From: Flavobacteriales bacterium
GTDB lineage: Bacteria; Bacteroidota; Bacteroidia; Flavobacteriales_D; Crocinitomicaceae
NCBI GenBank assembly: GCA_947462695.1
Contig: CANHQC010000164.1
Location: 1 to 5,176, forward strand
DNA: 5,176 bases
Reading direction: 5' to 3'
The notes below the pieces were generated by a model. That model was not told the DNA's origin. It saw nothing but the letters and a program-made list of their open reading frames with translations, and ran no database searches. A program made the position numbers and the translations under genes. Numbering within the stretch: position 1 is the stretch's first letter; each line of letters opens with the position of its first letter. This document shows positions 1 through 5,176 of this stretch, one piece after another.

Positions 1-294
1 GAAAAATTGAGCTTCATCAATCGCTACCACCTTCTCTTTTGCCCAAGTGGTAAGGATCTCATCCGAATGTCGAACGGGAATAGCTTTTAACGACGTTCCT
101 TGGTGACTGACTACATCTTCCTCATGGTAGCGGTCATCAATAACAGGTTTAAAAAGTAAAAGGGGTTGATTGGCAAATTGAGCGCGGCGCAATCTTCGGA
201 TCAATTCCTCCGTTTTTCCTGAGAACATCGAACCACAAACGACTTCTATCCATCCATTTTGTCGGGTCTCATTAGGGAATTGCTCTAAAAACAT
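1..294 (-). CDS. tdk: Thymidine kinase (type II), N-terminal half, cut by left edge
   Basis: This gene encodes the cytosolic salvage enzyme that phosphorylates thymidine to dTMP with ATP. Ninety-eight codons are visible. The P-loop (Walker A) reads GSMFSGKT at residues 21-28 and is followed by [10 protein letters not shown], a highly typical thymidine kinase stretch. The conserved segment KPVIDDRY lies at 49-56, and the Walker B region with DEAQFF at 93-98 ends exactly at the window edge. Family members are usually about 190-200 residues, so roughly half is present; the zinc-binding and thymidine-binding lasso parts lie outside. The ATG at 294-292 is the first possible start in frame, because two consecutive TAA codons lie shortly upstream. 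The next ATG (residue 23) would cut into the P-loop. No clear Shine-Dalgarno sequence is seen, which is normal for Bacteroidota. The gene is transcribed divergently from the acidic-protein gene at 476. No frameshift or missing key residue is seen in the visible part. Confidence 0.96.
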   Translation of the reverse strand, partial: MFLEQFPNETRQNGWIEVVCGSMFSGKTEELIRRLRRAQFANQPLLLFKPVIDDRYHEEDVVSHQGTSLKAIPVRHSDEILTTWAKEKVVAIDEAQFF

Positions 295-327
295 GATTTG
301 TTCAACTTTTGGTTATTAACAACGATC

Positions 328-358
328 GGAAAATAAGTTTCTCTGTATAGTTTACCAA
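328..358 (-). promoter_or_regulatory. Candidate Bacteroidota-type promoter for tdk
   Basis: On the minus strand a TTG (plus-strand 358-356) is followed after 20 bases by TATTTTCC (335-328), an imperfect match to the Bacteroidota -7 consensus TAnnTTTG. Spacing to the -33 TTG fits the known 19-21 bases. Transcription would start about 25-30 bases before the tdk ATG. The -7 box lacks the final TG of the consensus, so this is tentative. Confidence 0.35.
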
Positions 359-382
359 CAGTGCACTCGACAGATAACTTTG
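351..382 (+). promoter_or_regulatory. Candidate Bacteroidota-type promoter for the 476-2519 gene pair
   Basis: TAACTTTG at 375-382 is a full match to the Bacteroidota -7 consensus TAnnTTTG. A weak -33 element, TTTA at 351-354, lies 20 bases upstream. Transcription would begin near 388-390, giving an untranslated leader of about 85 bases before the ATG at 476. It overlaps the candidate promoter for the divergent tdk gene, so the two may compete. The weak -33 box is the main doubt. Confidence 0.45.
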
Positions 383-475
383 CAACTAAATTGGTGAATT
401 CCATGCGATCGTTCAAGCATACGTTAGCAACTTCAGCCAATTGTTGAAAAATCGAAAACACGAAACAATAGGAAA

Positions 476-1255
476 ATGAATATTAGCGCATTATTGAAAG
501 AACTTACGCGACATCAAGAACAATTAGAGAAAGGGAACTTACACCTTGAAGATTTGAACCAACTCGTTCAACTTTCGCAAGAATTACTTGAGCGCTATAC
601 GATTTTACGCTACAAAGCGTACGAAGGAAATGAAATTAGTGAGGAAGAAATTCCTGAGGCAACTGCTTCACCGGCAATCGATGAAGAAATTATGGAAGAA
701 CCGACCTTGGTTCATGTAATTGAGGCGCCTGAAGAGCTTGAAGAGGAAGAAATTGACATAGAACTCGAAAAAGAGGAACCAGTTGCGTTTGACTTTAGTT
801 TGTTTGATGACACATCGAATGACGTTCAGGAAACTGAGCTAGAAGAAGACGCCGTTGAGCATGTGTCAATTAGTGCCGTAACGGAGGAAGATGAAGGAAT
901 CACAGAGCAGATAATCACTATGGAACAGGTGATTCAGACACCAACTGCCGACGAAAACAAAGCCTTTATCAAGCAATTTTCTACTATTGAATCCGGATTT
1001 TTCAACCAGATTGGCATGTCCCGACTAGATTCGTTGATTGGTTCATTTGGATTAAACGAGCGCCTGCAATACATCAACGAATTATTTAATGGTTCTAGCG
1101 AAGCCTTTTCTGATGCGGTTAAACGATTAGACAACTTGGGCTCATACCAAGACGCACTGATTGAAGCGTCTAAATTTGCACACGAATACAATTGGGATTT
1201 AGAAAGCGAAACGGTAGAAGAACTGGTGATAAAATTGAAGCGCAGACATGGGTAG
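476..1255 (+). CDS. Conserved acidic protein of unknown function (Bacteroidota type)
   Basis: Function is unknown. The 259-residue product has no signal peptide or membrane segment and is probably cytosolic. It shows three parts. Residues 1-50 are helical and end in LLERYTILRYKAYEG, a pattern I recall from conserved-unknown Bacteroidota proteins. Residues 52-160 form a very acidic, low-complexity, probably disordered linker with many Glu and Asp and a short FDFSLFDD patch at 106-112. Residues 161-259 look like a compact helical domain containing GLNERLQYINELFNGSSEAF (192-211) and ending with a tryptophan-containing NWDLESETVEEL and a basic KLKRRHG tail. The start is supported by AGGAAA just before the ATG. 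Its stop codon overlaps the next gene's start by 8 bases, implying translational coupling with the M28 peptidase. The linker probably varies between relatives, while the two ends are expected to be conserved. The family link is from memory of such proteins, not from a search. Confidence 0.9.
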   Translation: MNISALLKELTRHQEQLEKGNLHLEDLNQLVQLSQELLERYTILRYKAYEGNEISEEEIPEATASPAIDEEIMEEPTLVHVIEAPEELEEEEIDIELEKEEPVAFDFSLFDDTSNDVQETELEEDAVEHVSISAVTEEDEGITEQIITMEQVIQTPTADENKAFIKQFSTIESGFFNQIGMSRLDSLIGSFGLNERLQYINELFNGSSEAFSDAVKRLDNLGSYQDALIEASKFAHEYNWDLESETVEELVIKLKRRHG

Positions 1256-2519
1256 AATTTTCCTTGTCCTTTTTTCTTTTTCTTTTTTACTTACACAAGC
1301 ACAAACGCCCCAGGAACGTGCATTCGCTAAAGAGCTGTGTTCTCCAGAATTTCATGGCCGAGGTTATGTTGACAAAGGTGATTCACTTGCTTCCGAGTAC
1401 ATCGCCAAGGCGTTCGAACAAGCAGGTGTACGCCCCATTAAAAAATCCTATTTTCAATCGTTTACGCATCAAGTAAATACATTTCCTGGGTCCTGTTTAA
1501 TTGCAAATAATAACCGGACATTAACTCCTGGAGTGCATTACCTCGTTGATCCGTCAAGTGGAGGTGCAAAAATGACGTTACGGCCATCTGAATTTCCATT
1601 AGATGTGCTAATGGATCCTAAAAAAATTCAGCAGGAGGTCATTCGACTACTAAGCGCTAAGAAGTACAACTCACTCCTTATAAACACGAAAGGCTTGGGT
1701 AACGATACATTAAAACAACTCAACGAATTAGCAAGCTTCCTCGCGGAAGTACTTCCTGTAATCACAATAACAGATAAAAAACTAACCTGGTCAGTTTCAA
1801 GTCGGCAACTAAAACACCCGCTCATTCAACTGCACGATTCAGTCTATCAACATTCAAGTGAATTTTCTATTGATATTGAAGCCAGATTGGTTCCAAATTA
1901 TACCTCACGCAATGTCATCGGTTGGATGAAAGCCAAAAAGAAAACGAATAAAACAATTGTCTTTACGGCGCATTACGATCATTTAGGTCGGATGGGGAGC
2001 GAAACGTATTTTCCCGGTGCAAATGACAACGCAAGCGGCACGACAATGCTGATCAGTTTAGCTCATTACTTCAAGGAAAACAGACCAGATGTGAATGTTG
2101 CTTTTATCGCGTTTGCTGGTGAAGAAGCAGGATTATTGGGCTCGAAGTATTTTGTTGATCACCCATCAATTCCATTAAATGACATCCAATTTGTACTGAA
2201 TCTTGACATCATGGGAAGCGGTGAAGAGGGAATAACTGTAGTGAATGCCACGTTACATCCTGAAGCGTTTTCTACTTTAACGAATATAAACACCGTTGGA
2301 AATTACCTAAAAGCGATCAAGTCACGCGGTCCAGCAGCAAATTCCGACCATTATTGGTTTACACAGAAAAAGGTTCCTGCGTTTTTTATTTATACCATGG
2401 GGACAAACAAGCATTACCACGATGTGTTTGACACCTACGATGAATTGACGCTTTCGACGTTTAATTCACTTAAGGCAATGCTAATTGACTTCAGCAAAGC
2501 GTATTTGTTCAAGCTTTGA
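1248..2519 (+). CDS. Exported M28-family zinc peptidase (putative aminopeptidase)
   Basis: This is a predicted secreted metallopeptidase of family M28, which cleaves amino acids or short peptides using two zinc ions. The 423-residue product starts with a signal peptide (hydrophobic residues 4-15, likely cut after Ala18 in TQA|Q). Residues 30-62 hold a conserved-looking SPEFHGRGYVDKGDSLASEY segment typical of exported M28 enzymes. The catalytic domain covers about 219-423. Expected metal ligands and catalytic residues are all visible: H242 and D244 in TAHYDHLG, the bridging D260 in GANDNASG, the catalytic E292 and ligand E293 in GEEAGLLGS, D320 in LNLDIMG and H391 in HYHDVFDTYD. SDH at 366-368 is also typical. 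The start overlaps the preceding gene by 8 bases (ATGGGTAG), so the two are co-translated. Residues about 70-215 are less recognisable and may be an insertion or lid. No C-terminal sorting domain is seen, so a periplasmic or outer-membrane-associated location is inferred. The substrate cannot be told from the sequence. Confidence 0.93.
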   Translation: MGRIFLVLFSFSFLLTQAQTPQERAFAKELCSPEFHGRGYVDKGDSLASEYIAKAFEQAGVRPIKKSYFQSFTHQVNTFPGSCLIANNNRTLTPGVHYLVDPSSGGAKMTLRPSEFPLDVLMDPKKIQQEVIRLLSAKKYNSLLINTKGLGNDTLKQLNELASFLAEVLPVITITDKKLTWSVSSRQLKHPLIQLHDSVYQHSSEFSIDIEARLVPNYTSRNVIGWMKAKKKTNKTIVFTAHYDHLGRMGSETYFPGANDNASGTTMLISLAHYFKENRPDVNVAFIAFAGEEAGLLGSKYFVDHPSIPLNDIQFVLNLDIMGSGEEGITVVNATLHPEAFSTLTNINTVGNYLKAIKSRGPAANSDHYWFTQKKVPAFFIYTMGTNKHYHDVFDTYDELTLSTFNSLKAMLIDFSKAYLFKL

Positions 2520-2520
2520 G

Positions 2521-2528
2521 TAATTTTG
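2521..2528 (+). promoter_or_regulatory. Possible -7 promoter element before the 2584 gene
   Basis: TAATTTTG, two bases after the peptidase stop codon, matches the Bacteroidota -7 consensus TAnnTTTG fully. It would start transcription about 50 bases before the ATG at 2584. No TTG lies at the right distance (the nearest upstream TTTG, at 2504-2507, leaves only 13 bases), so the gene could equally be read through from upstream. No terminator-like hairpin is seen in this 64-base gap. Confidence 0.3.
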
Positions 2529-2583
2529 TAACCTCTGCTGCACAATTGCGTAAGAGCCTCGAACGAAAACGATAACCATTCAC

Positions 2584-3726
2584 ATGTCTATTAAGTCGCT
2601 TTACCAGAAAAAGTGGATTAGAATTCCCTATCTCATCATTCTTTATGCCTTTGCCGCTTACGGCGCTTTTCTTGTCCTCACCTACGTGGCCATGAAATTC
2701 CGTTGGACAAACGAAGCCGGGAGTGTCGATGCCAACAACCGCTATTTTCAAGCGATGCACGATAAATACAACAAAGATTTCAAAGTTGATAGTGTTTCAA
2801 TGCGTAAAAACCGGTACGAAGTATTGAACCGTATTTTGTTGCTGAACGAATATTTCCCAAAGAATGCAGAGTATATTCTTACCGCCTATAAGCAGACGAA
2901 TGATGAACGCATTGCCCTGAAAATGTTGGATGCCGTTGATTTACAATTGAAATCGAATGTAGAATACCAAGAAGAGAAAGGAAAGTTAAAAGAGCGAACT
3001 CAAGCCAACCAACAAAAGGTTTCAGGTTTAACTGCATTTGAATGGATGAACATTGAGGAATGGCAACATTTTAAAGTCGCGATTTCAAAAGATAAAAAAT
3101 GGATTGATTCAGCAGCGAAAGTCACGGGGGTGGAAGCACGTTACATTGTTTCGTGTTTGGTAGGCGAACAAGTGCGCTTATTCAATTCAAGACGCGAACG
3201 GTTCAAACACCTCGTGGCTCCTCTCAAAACATTGGCTCTTGAAGCAAACATGTCTTATGGTGTAACTGGCATTAAAGACCACACCGCCAGAGCCATTGAA
3301 TCCTATCTAAAAGATACAAAGAGTCAATATTATTGTGGGAAAAAGTATGAGCACTTATTGGATTTCGATTCCACGCAGGTTTTTGCAGTCAATTCATACA
3401 ACGACACATTGAATCTTCGACTTCGACGACTTGTGCAATTTGACAACCATTATTATTCGTACTTATATACAGCGTTGTTCATAAGGCAAATTAACATGCA
3501 ATGGGAACGTGCTGGATTCCCAATAGATGATCGTCCTGAAATTTTCGCCTCTTTGTTTAATCTCGGATACAATAAATCCAAACCAAAAAAATACCCAAGT
3601 GTTGGTGGATCTGAGTTCAACATTCGAGATAAGAGACATACCTTTGGCGCTGTTGCATTTGATTTTTACTACTCGGGTGAATTGTGCGATATGTTTCCTT
3701 TTCAAGCGGTACATTTTGCACCATAA
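2584..3726 (+). CDS. Membrane-anchored putative lysozyme/transglycosylase-like protein
   Basis: This 380-residue product has one N-terminal membrane segment (about 14-36, after a basic start), so most of it should lie in the periplasm. Residues 50-150 are helical and charged, with no recognised domain. Residues about 172-365 resemble, by motif order, the lysozyme-like fold of DUF1402 and lytic transglycosylases. The order is a helix with DSAAKVTGVEARYIVSCLV leading into GEQVR (E195 a candidate catalytic Glu), then SYGVTGIKDHTARAIE at 224-239 (compare the S-x-G-A-x-G-L-M-Q-x-x-P-x-T-A block), then RPEIFASLFNLGYNKSKP at 317-334 (compare the A-x-Y-N-x-G block), then FGAVAFDFYYSG near the end. 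If right, it would act on peptidoglycan. The start is the first ATG in frame with a full membrane segment; no strong ribosome binding site is seen. It follows the M28 peptidase by 64 bases on the same strand. The coding sequence is certain; the function is an inference from weak motif similarity. Confidence 0.88.
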   Translation: MSIKSLYQKKWIRIPYLIILYAFAAYGAFLVLTYVAMKFRWTNEAGSVDANNRYFQAMHDKYNKDFKVDSVSMRKNRYEVLNRILLLNEYFPKNAEYILTAYKQTNDERIALKMLDAVDLQLKSNVEYQEEKGKLKERTQANQQKVSGLTAFEWMNIEEWQHFKVAISKDKKWIDSAAKVTGVEARYIVSCLVGEQVRLFNSRRERFKHLVAPLKTLALEANMSYGVTGIKDHTARAIESYLKDTKSQYYCGKKYEHLLDFDSTQVFAVNSYNDTLNLRLRRLVQFDNHYYSYLYTALFIRQINMQWERAGFPIDDRPEIFASLFNLGYNKSKPKKYPSVGGSEFNIRDKRHTFGAVAFDFYYSGELCDMFPFQAVHFAP

Positions 3727-3772
3727 AAAGGAATTTGGGTAGGTACACCCACACTGCTCAAATCAATTTTAA

Positions 3773-3798
3773 TCACTAAATTGGTTCACTAAATTGTT
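3773..3798 (+). repeat. Tandem pair of 13-base repeats just upstream of the 3803 gene
   Basis: Two adjacent 13-base units, TCACTAAATTGGT (3773-3785) and TCACTAAATTGTT (3786-3798), differ at one position. They end four bases before the ATG at 3803, so they occupy the leader of the secreted-protein gene. ACTAAATTGGT occurs again at 385-395 in the divergent region upstream of the acidic-protein gene. Each unit contains TAAATTG, a partial match to a -7 box, but no -33 TTG is at a suitable distance. The role is unknown: a regulator site, a translation-related leader or chance duplication. Confidence 0.75.
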
Positions 3799-3802
3799 AA
3801 CC

Positions 3803-5176
3803 ATGCGCGTGTTATTGGTGCTCCTTTTTACTGGAGTAGTTTATGGAATCTTTGCCCAGCCATACGGAGGTACTGAAAAGGTAAAAATAAAAGACTTTAC
3901 GCCAAAGGCCGCTCAGTGCACTCCGCCAACGACAACGACGTTCATGCAATTGAACAACGTGCGAGCAATGGTGCATACTGCTGGTAACTTATGGCAAATT
4001 CCTGGTCAAAACTTCTCTCAATACGAGATTCCGAAGAATTCAGGTATTATGGCACTTTTTACCGCTGCTCTTTGGTTGGGAGGTACAGATGTCAACAACC
4101 AGTTAAAATTAGCGGCTTTGCGTTACCGAAATGGACAGGACTATTGGACAGGTCCACTTTCAAAAGTTTTTGCCGAAACGAACTACGAGAATTGTGCGAA
4201 ATACGATCGCCATTTCATTACAACCCAAGATCAAGTCCGAGAATTTACCGCTTGGTATCAGGCTGGAATCGATGATGCAGAAAACGGTACATCAACCCAA
4301 GCTGAATTATTTCCTGATTATACCGTTCCTCAAATAATTAAAGAATGGCCGGCTCATGGTGATGTCTCTCAAGGACAAGATTATTACCTCGCCCCATTTT
4401 TCGATTACAACGAGGATGGTTCATACGACTGGCGTGATGGAGATTATCCTTTTCATGACATTTACAGAAAAAGAGACTGCACGAATGACCGAAAAGTATT
4501 GCTCTACGGAGACATGAACTTCTGGTGGGTCATGAACGATAAAGGAAATATCCATACGGAAACCGGTGCTGATCCCATCGGAATGGAAATTCGCGCACAA
4601 GCTTTTGCCTTTGCCTCAAATGATGAGATCAATAACATGACATTTTACAACTACGAGCTGATCAACCGTGGAACACAGACTTTATTCAATACATATTTCG
4701 GCTTTTTCACCGATGGTGCACTTGGCGATCCTTATGATGACTACGTCGGTTGTGATGTCAATCGTGGATTAGGTTATTATTACAATGGAGACAACGTGGA
4801 CAGTGAAAACTCCGGATTCAAAGGATACGGTACTACTCCACCAGCCGTTGGTGTTGATTTCTTCGAAGGTCCGTATCAAGACAACGATGGAACTGACAAT
4901 GCCTTCGGCATAGGAACAGACGAAGCACTCAATGGAATTGGCTACGGTGACGGAATTGTGGACAATGAACGCTTCGGGATGCGCCGATTTTTATATTATT
5001 CCAACATAACGAATGGAGCAAATCCCAATCAAACGGATCCAATAACAGCTTCAGATTACTACAACTATTTGCGCGGGTATTGGAAAGATGGTTCGCCATT
5101 CTATTACGGCGGAAGTGGACACATTTCTGACAGTGAAGCAGACCCTTCTATTCAATGCGACTTTATGTTCCCGGGC
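3803..5176 (+). CDS. Large secreted protein, probable T9SS cargo, cut by right edge
   Basis: The reading frame is open for 458 codons from the ATG to the window end with no stop, so the C-terminus is missing. Residues 1-18 form a signal peptide (hydrophobic 3-17, likely cut after Ala18 before QPYGG). The mature part resembles a large Bacteroidota extracellular family recalled from its pattern: LNNVRAMVHTAGNLWQ (50-65), YEIPKNSGIMALFTAALWLG (74-93), LKLAALRYRNGQDYWTGPL (101-119) and GDGIVDNERFGMRRFLYYSN (382-401). Such proteins usually carry a C-terminal type IX sorting domain, which would lie outside this window. DYNEDGSYDWRDGD at 201-214 looks like a calcium-binding EF-hand or dockerin-type loop, and other Asp/Asn/Gly-rich stretches (359-366, 381-388) may also bind calcium. 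Cysteines at 39, 131, 226, 317 and 451 could form disulfides. The biological role is unknown. No Shine-Dalgarno sequence is seen; the start is chosen because it gives a complete signal peptide. The gene follows the 2584 gene by 76 bases. Confidence 0.92.
   Translation, partial: MRVLLVLLFTGVVYGIFAQPYGGTEKVKIKDFTPKAAQCTPPTTTTFMQLNNVRAMVHTAGNLWQIPGQNFSQYEIPKNSGIMALFTAALWLGGTDVNNQLKLAALRYRNGQDYWTGPLSKVFAETNYENCAKYDRHFITTQDQVREFTAWYQAGIDDAENGTSTQAELFPDYTVPQIIKEWPAHGDVSQGQDYYLAPFFDYNEDGSYDWRDGDYPFHDIYRKRDCTNDRKVLLYGDMNFWWVMNDKGNIHTETGADPIGMEIRAQAFAFASNDEINNMTFYNYELINRGTQTLFNTYFGFFTDGALGDPYDDYVGCDVNRGLGYYYNGDNVDSENSGFKGYGTTPPAVGVDFFEGPYQDNDGTDNAFGIGTDEALNGIGYGDGIVDNERFGMRRFLYYSNITNGANPNQTDPITASDYYNYLRGYWKDGSPFYYGGSGHISDSEADPSIQCDFMFPG

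Noticed and set aside
934..1191. Minus-strand open frame of 85 codons
   Set aside because: It lies wholly within the acidic-protein gene on the opposite strand, and its translation shows no recognisable domain or start signal.
2509..2760. Minus-strand open frame of 83 codons covering the 2520-2583 gap
   Set aside because: It overlaps the start and membrane segment of the 2584 gene antisense, and has no recognisable protein features.
3639..3646. TACCTTTG, a full -7 consensus match upstream of the 3803 gene
   Set aside because: It lies inside the coding part of the 2584 gene, has only a TTC at the -33 position, and would give a leader of about 150 bases. An 8-base degenerate match is expected by chance in AT-rich DNA.
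3736..3751. Small hairpin (TGGGT / ACCCA, 6-base loop) after the 2584 gene, considered as a terminator
   Set aside because: The stem has only 5 pairs and no T-run follows directly; the nearest TTTT is about 15 bases further on. Too weak to call an intrinsic terminator.
3991..4337. Two short plus-strand open frames (94 and 68 codons)
   Set aside because: Both are out-of-frame shadows inside the secreted-protein gene beginning at 3803, whose frame is open to the window end and carries a signal peptide and family motifs.
1..5176. Mobile elements, CRISPR arrays, tRNA genes, toxin-antitoxin or phage-defence genes
   Set aside because: Gaps between genes are all under 200 bases. None shows terminal inverted repeats, regularly spaced repeats or cloverleaf-like structure, and every long frame is otherwise accounted for.

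Overview
The window looks like chromosomal DNA from a member of the Bacteroidota, probably the Flavobacteriales. The support is: promoter-like elements of the Bacteroidota type (TTG-like box, about 20 bases, TAnnTTTG); A-rich or weak ribosome binding sites; signal peptides ending in A|Q; a conserved-unknown acidic protein of a type recalled from Bacteroidota genomes; and a large secreted protein resembling those carried to the surface by the type IX secretion system. Composition is moderately AT-rich and looks even throughout. I see no insertion sequences, phage genes, CRISPR arrays, tRNAs or rRNAs. The genus assignment is open.

Layout. Bases 1-294 hold the N-terminal half of a type II thymidine kinase gene (tdk) on the minus strand, cut by the left edge. 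Bases 295-475 are a divergent intergenic region with candidate promoters facing both ways. Reading right, 476-1255 encodes a 259-residue acidic protein of unknown function. Its last 8 bases overlap the start of a secreted zinc-dependent M28-family peptidase (1248-2519), so these two genes are almost certainly one transcription unit. After a 64-base gap, 2584-3726 encodes a membrane-anchored protein of 380 residues. Its C-terminal two thirds resembles a distant lysozyme or lytic-transglycosylase-like (DUF1402-like) domain. After a 76-base gap with a tandem 13-base repeat, 3803-5176 is the first 458 codons of a large secreted protein that runs off the right edge with no stop codon.

How the genes relate. 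Three of the four rightward genes encode envelope or exported proteins: an exported peptidase, a membrane-anchored putative murein-active enzyme and a secreted surface protein. This suggests an envelope-related neighbourhood, but nothing in the sequence shows that they act in one pathway. The thymidine kinase is a divergently transcribed housekeeping salvage gene. I find no convincing new multi-gene system. The points most worth a second look are the putative lysozyme-like protein and the repeated ACTAAATTG...CCATGCG arrangement found in two separate upstream regions.
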